Shown one piece after another: positions 46,300 to 58,009 of a stretch of 64,000 nucleotides of DNA. The notes below the pieces were generated by a model. The model was not told where the DNA came from, ran no database searches, and saw nothing but the letters and a program-made list of their open reading frames with translations. The DNA is from Roridomyces roridus. Taxonomy: Eukaryota; Basidiomycota; Agaricomycetes; Agaricales; Mycenaceae. A program made the translations under genes and the position numbers. Numbering within the stretch: position 1 is the first letter of the stretch; each line of letters begins with the position of its first letter. The stretch is from NCBI GenBank assembly GCA_029378245.1, contig JARKIF010000006.1, positions 2,294,001 through 2,358,000 of the forward strand. Direction: 5' to 3'.

Positions 46300-47964
46300 A
46301 TGTTTTCACCTCTCCTCTTGTTATTTCCTTTCCTCAGCACTGTGTCTGCCGCCTCACAGGTTTGTGGCCTCAAGCCCCCCAGTGGAGCCTCTGCGTCTGC
46401 CTCTCTTGGAGGCACCGTGCATCAGAACACAGACCCGTCGGATGTCATCGCCTCCGCGTGGTACCCTGGATGGCTGGCCACGGACTTTCCGCCGTCTTCG
46501 ATTCCTTGGTCAAAGTATAATGCTATGACGTTTTCTTTCGCGTGAGCTCCTCTATTGGGCTTGACTACATCCCATGTAATGGTCTTAGGACGACAACGCC
46601 GGACGTCTCGATGGTGGCATTGGACTCCGTGAGTGCGGCGGCCCTGCCAGAATTCGTCTCCGCCGCCAAGAGTAATGTACGTACTTTTGACCATTGTATA
46701 CCCTGATATTGAATTCCGTAGGGAGTAACTGCGCTGCTTTCAATCGGCGGGTGGACAGGGTCCATCTATTATTCCAACGCCATGGCCACAGCAGACAACC
46801 GAACCGCATTCGTGACCACCGTCTTGAATCTCGTTTCGCAATACAATTTGGACGGCATTGACTTTGAGTTGAGTTACTCTTGAGCACCGAAATCAACCTG
46901 ACTTGCTTTGTGAAGCTGGGAATACCCCGGAAAGACCGGTCTTTCGTGCAACGTCGTGAATCCGGACGACTCGAACAACTTTTTATTGTTTTTGCAGGAA
47001 CTTCGTGGGACGTCAGCAGGGAAGAATCTAGTTCTCACCGCCGCGGTAGGAATCACGCCGTTTGTTGGTTCAGACGGGCAGCCCATGGATGATGTTTCGG
47101 AGTTTGCCACGGTTTTGGATCGAGTTGGTGTGTGTTCATTCTCGAGTACTTGCAGCATTGGATTGATGAGCTGCCAGCCTTAATGGCGTACGATGTCTGG
47201 GGATCGTGGTCTCCAACCGTTGGGCCCAATGCGCCGCTGAATGACTCCTGCGCACCCGTCGCGGACGGTTCTGCGGTCTCAGCGGTCAACGCGTGGACCG
47301 CTGCCAAATTTCCCGCCAACCAGGTAAGACTCTTGATGCCTTCCCTTCTTTCAATTCATTTGGCTTAGATCACCCTCGGCCTCGCCTCCTACGGCCACAG
47401 TTTCCGTGTTTCCCCCAGCGCAGCGCTGACGAGTAACGGGTCGCTCGCCCTCTACCCGGACTATGACAATTCGCCGTCCGCGCAGCCGCTGGGAAGCTCG
47501 GACAGCCCGGGTGACGCTTCAGCGCTCGACCCATGTGGGGATCCTGAGGGCGTGAGCGGGATATTCACATTTGCGGGACTCATCCAGGACGGGTTCCTGA
47601 CGGCCAATGGCACGGCGGCTGCGGGTATCGAATATACGTTTGATGAGTGCAGTCAGACGGTGCGTGTACCTCTATTAATCTTCTTGTTGAGTAGACTCGA
47701 TCGAAATGCCTGCAGCCTTTTGTATACAATCAAACTTCGAACGTGATGGTCTCGTACGACGATGCTACTTCGTTTGGTAGGTTTCAAAGGTTGAATCTTG
47801 CTTTTTTTTCCCAACTGATATCGCATTTAGCTGCCAAGGGGCGGTTCATCAACGACCAAGGACTTCTTGGGTTCGCTGTGTGGGATGTGACTGGGGATCA
47901 GAACGATATTTTGCTTGATTCGCTGCATCAGGCGATGGGTATCGAGGCGGTGTGTTCGGGGTAG
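46300..47964 (+). CDS. Secreted GH18 chitinase
   Basis: Eight exons (46300-46541, 46589-46676, 46722-46867, 46916-47127, 47178-47323, 47369-47659, 47716-47776, 47831-47964) give 439 residues. A signal peptide (MFSPLLLLFPFLSTVSA) is followed by a short Ala/Ser-rich region, then a GH18 barrel. Marks: WSKYNAMTFSFA, LLSIGGWTGS, and the catalytic DGIDFDWEYPG with the acid Glu at about 161; LMAYDVWGSWS and LLGFAVWDVTGD complete the active cleft. It should hydrolyse beta-1,4-GlcNAc polymers outside the cell, for nutrition or wall remodelling. No separate chitin-binding module is seen. The intron after exon 4 contains two earlier AG sites; only the one at 47176-47177 keeps the frame. Confidence 0.93.
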
Positions 47965-48788
47965 AAAGTGGGATTGAAGGCCTAATGTATTCTATTACGC
48001 TGCGCGAGTGTATCTATGAAGAGCTGTGGGCGGGATGATAACTGGCTGGCGGTCCACGATAACTGTTGGATTGAGGTCGTTGATATCTCGCCGTACCTCC
48101 GACTCCCGCGTTGGTAGGATTCTTGACAGAGAGACCAGAACTTCATAGATTTCCGGCGCGCATCTCGGTGCGAAGATCGCGCATGTCGCACCTGAAGATG
48201 ATCTACCATTCATTCATTCATACCAGCGAGAGGGATGTACGATGAAAAAAGGTCATACAGCAGCCGGCGACGCATGAAAAACACAGCAAGAGGGGAACCA
48301 GTGCGTTCAGAAATAGCCTGCACTGTGCTCCATGGCGGTACTTGATATAATGGGCGCTGTAGATCATCATCCCGTTAGTTACATTGGGCGCTTGGAGTTT
48401 TGCTAAGTATCATATGCAAAGTCGGAGTCCGGGTGGGTTCAGCCTTGAATTCCGTCATGAAAATCTATACCTTTTGAACCGGTTGGAGGATTTGCAAACG
48501 GATGAAGAGACACGAAGAAAACTTGGAACCTTGTTGCCATTGGAGCCGATCGCACTTTAGAGCATACAGCATCTCTTGGCATTTCAAACATTTGACAGAT
48601 CGAGTCCCGTCGACCCCTTGACGACATCCGGACTCCGATGCTTTTTAAAGGCCGTCTGTCCAAAGCCCGAATGTCCCATTTCCTTCGCTCCAAACCCGTT
48701 TTCGCCGTTCGCTCATCGCTGGTCGCCGTTTTTCCTTTTTGTGAGCATTCCGAAATCGGTCTTACCGAATAGTTTCTGAGACGCACTG
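47965..48788. other. Intergenic region, no gene seen
   Basis: About 0.8 kb between the chitinase stop and the promoter of the small secreted protein gene. Frames here are short and featureless on both strands. Confidence 0.45.
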
Positions 48789-48795
48789 TATAAAG
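48789..48795 (+). promoter_or_regulatory. TATA box of a small secreted protein gene
   Basis: TATAAAG lies 75 nt upstream of the ATG at 48870, followed by a pyrimidine-rich stretch (TTTTTTTCTTCTTC) as in highly expressed fungal genes. Confidence 0.45.
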
Positions 48796-48869
48796 CTTCG
48801 CTCAAGGCTTCGTCGACGTCACCTTGAATACATTTTTTTCTTCTTCACCCTCAAGTTTCGCCTTCATTC

Positions 48870-49329
48870 ATGAACCTGATTCGTCTCCTCGCGATCGCCG
48901 CGCTCCTCGTTGCCCAGCCGCTGTCGTCTGATGCGGTCCCGATACCGCCAGCCGGCGCGGCACTAGCACGCGTCTTTGGGTTGGCCCACACGCCCCGCAA
49001 GTCCAGCATACCACATCAGCTGCGGAGGGTAGCGCGCGAGCTCACGGAACGTGTCCATGTCCCCACCATGTTTGTATCGCGGAGAGAGGATCGGTGCGTC
49101 TATGCCTCGGAACTCCTCTTTCATCCAACGAGCCATGCATATACAGAGAGGATATCTTTCTTGCACGGTCCCTGGAAGATACGGTCTTTGCTTCGGCGCG
49201 CGATGTCCAGGATGGGGTGCTCCAGCGGAGGGACGGCGAGAGGACGTCGAGATCTGCCCATGACGTGCGTTTCAGTCCGGAACCGAGTTTTCGGGGCTAA
49301 CTGTGGTGCAGGTCTTTCTAGAATCATGA
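48870..49329 (+). CDS. Small secreted protein, function unknown
   Basis: My model has three exons (48870-49093, 49147-49264, 49312-49329) and gives 119 residues. It starts with a clear signal peptide (MNLIRLLAIAALLVAQPLSS). The mature part is strongly charged, with repeated acidic-basic patches (SRREDREDIFLARSLEDTVF, LQRRDGERTSRSAHD) and no Cys. Joining exon 1 to exon 2 at 49093/49147 restores a frame with balanced composition, whereas reading through gives a longer but less natural tail to 49442. The TATA box and pyrimidine leader support a real gene. I recognise no family. The last intron is uncertain; without it the protein ends RFSPEPSFRG. Confidence 0.5.
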
Positions 49330-49855
49330 TTTTCGCAACGGTGGACGGACGATCTGGGACTTGTATGCAGTATTTGTTGTATCCTTACGCACCTTATATT
49401 CATAATTCTTGCAACGACGTTCGGGTGGACTTCCGGACCTGAGTCCTAGAAGAGACGGATAGGGAGTCCAAGGTAGGACAGGGTGGAACGACTGAGCTAC
49501 AAATGGTTCGAATGATGAGATCCCGAAAGACTTGTCGATAGTGGAAAGTCAGTAGCGGAGAAAGCTGGAGCAAGTGGTCTGACACTGCAGTGATGGGGGA
49601 GGAGGAGAACCCGAAATCAAATTGCCTTTGTTGTTCCGGACCTCCTATTACGCGTGCCACCTAGTAGGCCATCTCACTAGTACTGGAGCCCAGTTTTGGA
49701 CAGACTACTAAGGTGGTACTTGAGCTTGAATTTCTTTTCTTGCCCCAGGCCAGCAAATGCAACTTTCAAGTTGGGCGGAGTTGGGCCCGAGACTCGAGAC
49801 AGCCCCGACGCCCATACGTGCTTTACCCCAGCATACCAACATGGGCGTGCATTTA
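49330..49855. other. Intergenic region, no gene seen
   Basis: Between the small secreted protein gene and the left edge of the second segmental duplication copy. No coding sense, repeat or RNA gene was recognised. Confidence 0.45.
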
Positions 49856-52800
49856 GCGCTCGCGGCTTGATGATGTGAGCGGGCTGTCAACAAACTTAGC
49901 GCCGTGCCGACGGCTTGCTTCCTCTCTTGATCTACGAACAGCATGAAGACTCTGGAACCTAAGGCAATCACGGGGGGACTGGGATACACTCTGGAGCTTA
50001 CTGGTACGCGTCCGGCGCGTTCTGACGCGCACTTGGTCTGACTGGATGTCGAAAAGTTGTCAAAGCGCTGCTGATCAAGAAACCGACTCTGGGATCGCTA
50101 CGAAGCTGCGCGTCTGTTTCTGTAGATGGGGACCAGGTGAAGAGGACGAAAGTCGTCAAGGGTCAGCAAGCTCAGTGGGACGAAACCTTCATTCTGTCAG
50201 TTATTCTCATGTCCTTGAAGTCGTACCCATTTTACTCGATTCAGCCATATCCGAGCTTCCTCTACGGTCAAGATCGAAATATTGCGCCAAATTAAACTGC
50301 CCGTGTCTCATGATGAGTCGCTCGGTGAAGCAGTTCTGACCGGCTTTGAGGAGGGTGTCACCGGTAAGGCATTTCATCTGTGTAGATTACGGTCTGTGCT
50401 CAAGAGCCTTCAGAGAAATCATGCGACCTTTTCAAGGCTGGGCGGACTGACAATAGTCAGGGAGCGCTCACGCTTCGCCTCTCAGTGGTCAAATCTGAAA
50501 GTTCAACGGCGGAGCCGACGGTGTCTCCTGCCCTCCAGCCCGCGTCTGCCGCCATGAGTGCGGCAAAAAGTACGCTAAATACCGTCAAAAATGCTGAATC
50601 CAACGAAGACGTTTTCCCGGTCGTCCTCGAACGAGTGCGCCAGATCATGGAAATCGGGGAGTCGGTGGCAGAGGTTGGTCCAATTACCCATGAACTTCAC
50701 TTTACCTACGTGGATGTCAGTTGTCCATTCCATTGGTGAGCATATTTGGATAACGATGACTTGTGCTGATTCCCATATGAAGAAAACACTCGCCAGTTGG
50801 AAAACCTGCCAGGTGCAAAAATTTCCGAAGTTCGCTACGACCAAGGAAATCGGTGCCTGCCGGATACCCGTCAAGAAGTTATTGACGAGATTGTCGATTG
50901 GGTCAACAAGCCGGAGAGCACCCCCTATTTCTGGCTCTACGGCGTCGCAGGCTCGGGCAAGTCCACCATCTCGAACACGATTGCGGAGATGTTCGACAAG
51001 TTGCATCGCCTCGGCGGAAGCTTCCGATTCAGTCGAGACATCGCGTCTCGCAACGAGCCCACGTATATATTCGGCAACCTGGCGTTTCAAATTACCCAGC
51101 TCAGCCCGCAACTGAAGAGTTCCGTTCTGGATGCAATTCGCCAGAACGGGCCGATGGGCAGCTTTCCTCTCCGTAACCAGTTTGCCACCTACATTGTCGA
51201 TGTATTGAACAGTGTCGATCTCACTGGGCCCATCGTCTTCGTAATCGACGCTCTGGACGAGAGTGGGACTGAGCAGGTTCGCTCCGTGCTTTTGGCTGCT
51301 CTCGCCTCGGAGGTTGCTCGACTCCCCAAGTCTGTCCGCTTCCTCATCATCAGCCGCGACGAGGCGGACATTCGGGCCCAACTCAAGCGTGTTTCCACGT
51401 CCAAAGCCATGCACCAACTGGAGGAGACGTCCCGGGACATACTGGTTTTCATCAACAACAGGATGCCTGAAATTCGAGCGCGCTCGGAACGATTGGCCGG
51501 TACACACTGGCCGGACATGGCCGCCCGACAGAAGCTGGTTGAAAAGTCTCACAACCTCTTCATCTGGGCTGTCGTCGCGTGTCGGTATATCGAGACTCTA
51601 GACCCTGCAGCGCGCCTGAAAGCTGTGCTAGCCAGCAACCAGCGGGCGTTGGTTAGCGCCGAGTCTTCCCTCGATCATCTGTATCTCCGCATCCTGCAAG
51701 ACGTTTGCGCAGATCCCGATATGCCTTTCCAAGAAGTTGTAGGTTGCATCATTGCGGCCATGACGCCTTTGACCGTCCAGGGACTCGATGACCTTCTTGC
51801 ATATGGTCACCAGTCGGACGAAGGACTCGAACGAGATTTATCTCAACTAGGGAGTGCGGAATCCGTCATCGGGCTTCTCGGTTCGATTTTACAACGCGAA
51901 GTTGGAACGAAAGGTCAAGCCAGCGCCGTCGTACGAGTGCTGCATCCCTCCCTACTCGACTTTTTCACCAATCCCTTGCGTTGTACCGACACTCGCTTCT
52001 TCCTCCAACCGTCCACTCAACATCGTTCGATGTTCTTGCGCTGCGTCGCTGTCATGCAAAGCCTGTTGAAACGGGATATTTGCGAGATCAACGACCCGAC
52101 GAAACTCAACTCCGAGGTTCCCAACCTCCAACGGAGAATCGAAAAATGTCTGCCCGAGCACCTGCAGTACTCGTGCCGATTTTGGGCCAGCCATCTGGTT
52201 CAAGTCGATGATCTTGATGACCCGTTGGTGGATGTCCTGCGGGGATTCCTGTTCAGTCATCTCCTCCATTGGATCGAGGCCATGACCTTGATGAATGAAT
52301 TCGATGCGGCTTTCATTGCTCTCGAGAAAGTTCATCGGCGATTGGAGGTAAGCACAGTTTAATTCCCGTTATTGTATTTTTCATTCACCAACTTGTAGCG
52401 AAAAGACATCGTTTCCATCTGCGCTGATGCCTTGAGATTCATGCAACAGTTTGAAACTCCGATTCGAGAGAGTGCGGCCCACATCTATGCGTCTGCTCTG
52501 GCTTTTACGCCGACGGAAACCACCATATCAAAAACCTTTTCGTCAAATCTCTCCCGGGTACCCAGGGTGCGAACTGGCTTGGCGCAAGAATGGTCATCCT
52601 GTCTCGCCATCTACCCCTTATACTCGACACAGCCATATTCCTGGTCAGTCGACGTGTCCAAGGACAAGCTTCGATTTGCCACGAGGTCCTCAGAAACTTT
52701 CCACATCCGAAGCATGGCAACCGGGGCCATATTATCCAGTTTCACCATTGACAAGCCAGATTCCGTCTACTCCTCCTCCGAGGAACACTTAGACTGGCGA

Positions 52801-55800
52801 TTCTCCGCAGACGGGACATACCTTGTCATCTATACCCATTTCACTATCCAGTTTTGGGACACCTTTACTGGGACCAAATGGTTGGGCCCTATTCCTGCGG
52901 TCTTTCACGCAATTTCCCAAGATGGCGCTTATCTTGCCACTGCCCTTGACACACTGCTCGTCTGGGATGTTCACCAGCAAGTGGTCATAGCAGAACCTGA
53001 CCTCGGACCCTTTCCTTCACTCGAAAAAGAGCCCATAGGGGTAAACCCCATCGCACCATTTGTATTTTCCCCGGATGGTCAACAATTGCTTCGTTGGGTC
53101 TCGGATGCAAACAGTTCCACGCTCTCGATTGCCTGGTTCGAGATCGCAACCGGAACGGTCACGTGGACAAATCGTTCCACAAATTCCCCTCTGGACCCAC
53201 TTTTTTGTTGGCTCGATAATCACACAGCGGTTATGAACGTTGGGTCCCGCATGGAAATATTTGCTCCCAAGTCCGGAGAAACTCTTCACCAGTATGAACT
53301 TGCCTCCGATTCCGGATCCACCCTCGGCCTCTCTTTGCTTTCGGGAGGGACCCTTTCATTGTTGGCTGGTGGGACAGTGACACCTACCATTGCCGTCTTG
53401 CAACCCCGCGAGGGCACCGTAGTGGCCGGTCCCTATTCTCTCGCTTCATATGACCCTTATCCAGCGTATGGAGATGGACACATTTGCCTTTGTACCCGTT
53501 CTGATTCTGGGGAAGCCATCGAGGTGCATCGCATCTGCCATAACGGGGAAAGCAAGCAGGTCTTGGTCATTCCTGATAGGACTCATGGCCCGGCTGCATT
53601 GGCTTTGTTTTCCGACGACGCGCGAATTTTCGTGCTATTCCGCGACGGCGACTTGCTGGTTTGGGACGTCGAAAATGGAAATCATTCAATCTTGCAGCTA
53701 CCAGCCCATTTTCGAAATGCATTCCAGTTCGGAATGGACATTTCTCCCGACGAAAGTCGCCTCCTCATTTCGAACAACTATGACGTACAGTTGTTTGACC
53801 TCGCGATGCAATATCGAGTGTCCAAGGACATTCATTCGGCTTCTTCCTCTACCACTGATCGATATGCTGTCCTCGTCGCTGCGTCCGGTCGAAGCACCAA
53901 GATCGCAGTTGCCTACAGCGATTTCTCGCTCGAACTCCAGAGCACCATGAACCGACAAAGATTGTTGGGCCACACAGACGAGATCACGTCAGTGGCCTTC
54001 AGTGTGGACGGAAGTCGGATCGTGTCGGCGTCGAACGATTCGACGATATGTCTTTGGAATGTTGGAACAGCCAGCATCGAGGGCGAACCGATTCGAGGCC
54101 ATTCGGCGGCAGTAACAGGAGCCGCGTTCTCCAATTGTGGCACCAAGATGGCGTCCGTTTCTAAGGACCGCACCGTGCGAATCTGGGATGCCGCGACCCG
54201 GGAGCCTCTGTGGGTCGCGAAACAACTCATAGACGGTTTGAACGCTATTTCATTCAACCACCAGGACACCAAACTCGTCTGCAGGTCACTCCGTTCCCAA
54301 GTCGTGTTGGATTTGGAGACTAGACGAGGCCGGAGACTGCTTCCCATCAAGTGGATATCTCTCATCTCGGACAAGGTCTTTGCATTCTCTGAAAACGGCG
54401 ACTGGTGGTCGTGGGATACCTCCGGCTCTCCAACTGGGTATCACTTGAGCATACCCTCGGATTCATACTGTCTTCGACTGCGGGAGTTGAAATTCTTGCC
54501 GGACAAACTGCGTGTGATGGGCCTCTACGATGAGTTCTCTGTAAAGATCGCTGACATTCAAGGCGGCAGTTTTTCGTGCTTCCCGATCCCGGACAATACT
54601 GTCCGCTCCCTAAAGTGGCTTCCCGGCGGACGAATTGTCGTGCATGGCGTCGACTATGTCTTTGTTTGGGATACTGTCTCCAGAGACCTAGTCGCCGAGT
54701 GGTACCTTCCCTACGACGACCACAACTGCTTGTCTCCCGACGGGTCCAAGATGGTTTTTTGCCATTCGGTGTCGAGCGGAATATCCGTTCAACTTGTCGA
54801 TCTCATGACTTCACGCGTGATCTGGACCCACAACCCGGATTTGGGTGCCGCAGTGGCTCGCATCTCTTCCTGCATCTTCTCTTCCAACGGGGATGTCGAA
54901 TTGTCCGTCGGATTTCTGGTCCTCACTCCAGCTCACCTGGCGCCGACCGCACCTCCACCACAATTATTCACTTTACATGCCGACACTGGGCATGTCGTTT
55001 CAAAATCTGCCGTTCAATTTGACGAGGACGGATTCATCACCGGACGGAGACGCGAGGCTTATGCACCGCCGCATACTATCCGCGCCCACTCGACGGACTT
55101 GGACAAAACAGCTTCATTGATCACAACCCGGACCGTGGCACTTGTGAACGTGGCCACGGGAACTATAGATCGCACCTTGTTGACGACCGAAACAGAGGAC
55201 CGCAGGTGGCCGATGACCTATTCGTCCGATGGGATGCTGGTTGCCTGTGCCACGGGCGACACGGTCTCCGTTTGGGACTCCCAAACCGGAAACACGACAA
55301 ATTCTTGGTGTCACTCATCGGAGAAGACGACGGATTTGGAGAATGATTCCTCTGGCCTAATTTTCTCACAAGATTCGACGCAGCTCATCTACTTCAATTG
55401 GTATCAGGAACCCGGCTTTCACTTATGGGACATTCGTGACAATACGCTTACAGGTGTATTATCTGGCGACTACTTTGGACCTCCCAGGTTTTTCCCAGAC
55501 GGAAGTGGGATTTCCCTCAGGAGGAGATCCCAAGCCGACCAGAACCCGATACAACAATGGGCCATTTCTCGGGATCCTCATTCTCGTGGGTTGACTGAGA
55601 TAGATCCTAGCCTCCAAGTCAGCCTGCCGCTTGATCAATTCGGAGAGGCCTTTCATATTTCGCCCACCGGATCGCTCATGGAGCGGGCCAGGGCCTTTGT
55701 TGGGGCGCCATGGGTCATGGATTCATCCTCCCCCGATTCCACCACGCTCGCGGTTCTGAATACCAACTCTTTGATCGAGATATACCAGCAACACTCCACT

Positions 55801-56290
55801 GCCACGGACTTGGTGTCGGAAGTCACCACGGCTTTCACTTGTCCGCACGACTTGCTGGGGATCAACCCAAGCAGCATCATAGGCCTGTCGGGGTGGTTGT
55901 ACGGCTACACTGGCCAACGACTGCTGTGGGTACCTCAGACGGAGCGGAAGATTTGGGCTTTGCTCAAAAGCGGACTGCTCGTGTTGGAGAACAATGCAAA
56001 GGAACTCGTCCTTGTGGATTTGAAGGACTATTTGGTGTATCCTGGGCTCAGGCGAGCGTGGGGCGACCGAAATTTCGTCGCTGATCCGGCGTACGGGAAG
56101 GCGCAGCAGCTGGCGGTGGCGGTAAATCGCGTCGATATCATGGAAGAATTTGCGAGGTGTGTGTCGTTCGTTGATATTCTGGTCAAATCACTCAGCTCTA
56201 TCGTCCAGAAAGGAGGCCCAGTAAGAGATTCAACCCGAATTGTTATCATACGTAGTCTTCAATTGAAATCCGAAGTCTGCCAGGAAGATT
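49856..56290. repeat. Segmental duplication, copy 2 (pairs with 34955-41999)
   Basis: It matches copy 1 through the promoter (GCGCCGTGCCGACGGCTTGC occurs in both), all exons except three, and the 3' flank with CTTCAATTGAAAT. It is shorter because it lacks about 0.5 kb before the NACHT domain and one 144-bp unit. Confidence 0.85.
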
Positions 56291-56463
56291 GCGGAGGCGG
56301 AAGTTGTGAAGGCGTGGACCAACTCGTCTGCCGAGAGAGACTAGGACACTGCGTATCGGTGGGACATGCTCCCAGTGCGTGGTTGAGAACAGTTGGTAGG
56401 GAAGCAAGCGCGCGGTTGCAAGCGGAGCGCGCTGTGAAAGATTTTTCGCTGCCCCGAAGATGA
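49943..56463 (+). CDS. C2-NACHT-WD40 NLR-like protein, copy 2
   Basis: Seven exons (49943-50003, 50057-50195, 50245-50363, 50414-50677, 50721-50735, 50783-52347, 52399-56463) give about 2075 residues. Domain order is as in copy 1: a C2-like N-terminus, NACHT with P-loop GVAGSGKS (253-260) and VFVIDALDES, and WD40-like repeats. The helical region of about 140 residues that precedes NACHT in copy 1 is missing; exon 4 instead joins a 15-nt exon through GTTG-gtccaa, the only nearby donor that keeps the frame into the NACHT exon. The last exon runs about 90 codons beyond the point where copy 1 stops. Whether this form still signals without the helical linker is unknown. A role in non-self recognition is inference. 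Confidence 0.85.
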
Positions 56464-57041
56464 AGAAGATTCAAACAACACCGGGAAGGTAATAGTAGTG
56501 GACGGCCTCTTAGCAGAGCTTCAAGTTCATGGACAAGAGATTATTGATGGCCGATCGGGTTCCTGACTTTCCAGTAACAATCATCACGCCGTCCCCCGTC
56601 GTTGCAGGTACTACTCAGGTAGCGGGCGTACGAGCCGTTGGTGCTCGGCTCTTTCTTGAGCTAAAATATCCCCTCCTGTGCCGTCCATGGCTTTCAAATT
56701 TTAACAATCTCGACGCCATCCCCGCCGCCACCAAAACTCCGAACACAGATTTCTCGGCGCATCCCTGGACTATTCAAGATCATTCTCCGTTCTCCTCAAG
56801 TCCTCCGACTTCGTGAGCCGCTGCTGACGCCGTCGTTTTCCAAGCACTTTGCTCCGCGCAGCCTCAGGATGTCAACGCTGCCAGCTCTGTGGACATAGGG
56901 CAAGAGGGAACACGAGAGAATGTGGTACTGTTTCTCAATGAAATTTTCGAAGGATCAACCGAAGGCCGTGGTCGCCGCTGCCCCTGTTTCTCGAAACATA
57001 AATCGCGAGCTTCTCGTCTCCGATCTGAGACCTGCCACCTC
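56464..57041. other. Intergenic region, no gene seen
   Basis: About 0.58 kb with one open frame (56529-56816) that lacks any domain, signal peptide or splice continuation I can defend. I treat it as non-coding. Confidence 0.4.
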
Positions 57042-57824
57042 ATGCGTATTATTCCCCTCATCGCCTTCAGCTTCCTGGCCTTGCCTGCGGTCCAAGCATT
57101 CGACGATCGCCTGCTGTACTCGAAACCCAAAGGAGAATCCATGACCGCGTTCCGCAAGAGGTAGGTCATCTCTTCGTAAGGCACTGACCGTGTCCGAGCA
57201 GCCATAGCTTCGTCAAGTCATGCGAGACGTGGAAGCCCGCGCGCAAGGAAGGCCTCACCTTTCGCGGATACACATTCGTGCCAGGGGACTATACTGGGAA
57301 ACATAAAAACAGTTGCGTGTCTCTCTTCTCTTGATGAACTTTTTTCGTGAATCGCTTCTTCCAGGTGAGGCGCTTATCGCCTGCGTAAGTCGGCGTTTCT
57401 CCTCCTCCGGTCCCTTTGATGAGTTCACCCGGTATGTAGTCGTGGTACGACCCATCCGATTCGAACCCCAACCCACCTCCCATAACATTCACGGAGCAAA
57501 TTGCGAAGCAGTTGGGGGCCAAGGCAAAGGAGGACTAGTAGGATGCAGGCTGTCATTTGCTCATACTTATCCCAGCGAACATGCGTCTCGATCACCGACC
57601 TCATGTATCCTCCGCCTACTACTTTCGTAATTCTCCATTCGAGTTTTCACGTTCCATGCATCCAATCAAGAGGTATTGCCGGATACGTTCGGCTGCACCT
57701 GGTGTCTACAGCGCTGTTTTTTATTCCGTGTGTTTGCCATGGCCATTCAGCCCATGCAGTGGGTTCAATAATTTAAATGCGGGCAAACCAACCACGATGT
57801 TCAAAAAGGGTGTATGTGTATGAT
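57042..57824 (+). CDS. Probable small secreted protein, 3' end uncertain
   Basis: Exon 1 (57042-57160) starts with a signal peptide (MRIIPLIAFSFLALPAVQA), then FDDRLLYSKPKGES. Exon 2 (57202 to about 57314) continues SHSFVKSCETWKPARKEGLT and GYTFVPGDYTGKHKNSC. A third exon from 57364 could read CEALIAC if intron 2 starts with GC (gcgtgt). A fragment ending GKPTTMFKKGVCV, with stop at 57822-57824, may be the last exon. The Cys spacing with FNNLN loosely recalls PAN/Apple-like modules. Exons 1-2 are well supported; the remainder is guesswork and the end coordinate is provisional. Confidence 0.42.
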
Positions 57825-58009
57825 GCCGTTGTGAAGGAACCGTCTTGGCATCATCGTCGAGTTGTTGAGTTCACGGGTTCCTCAACGGAGATTGATAATG
57901 CGGGATATAAAAGGCAAGTTCGCTTTGTGTCCTTACTCAGCTACGTTTCTCTTCTTGTCCACTTTCCTGCAAGCCAGGCCCCACTATCTTTTATCTACAT
58001 TCATTCACC
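57825..58009 (+). promoter_or_regulatory. Promoter region of the ricin-B-like protein gene
   Basis: It contains TATAAAAG at 57906-57913, about 97 nt upstream of the ATG at 58010, and a pyrimidine-rich leader. Confidence 0.5.

Noticed and set aside
52432..52505. Independent WD40-only gene starting at the ATG near 52432
   Set aside because: The frame extends upstream to acceptor 52398 and splices to the NACHT exon exactly as in the other copy.
34955..56290. Transposon-borne origin of the NLR-like duplication
   Set aside because: No terminal repeats, transposase or target-site duplication were found at either edge, so a mobile element is not supported.
57455..57480. tRNA B-box-like GGTTCGAATC on the minus strand
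   Set aside because: The flanks do not form a T-arm stem and no A-box or acceptor stem lies at the right distance.
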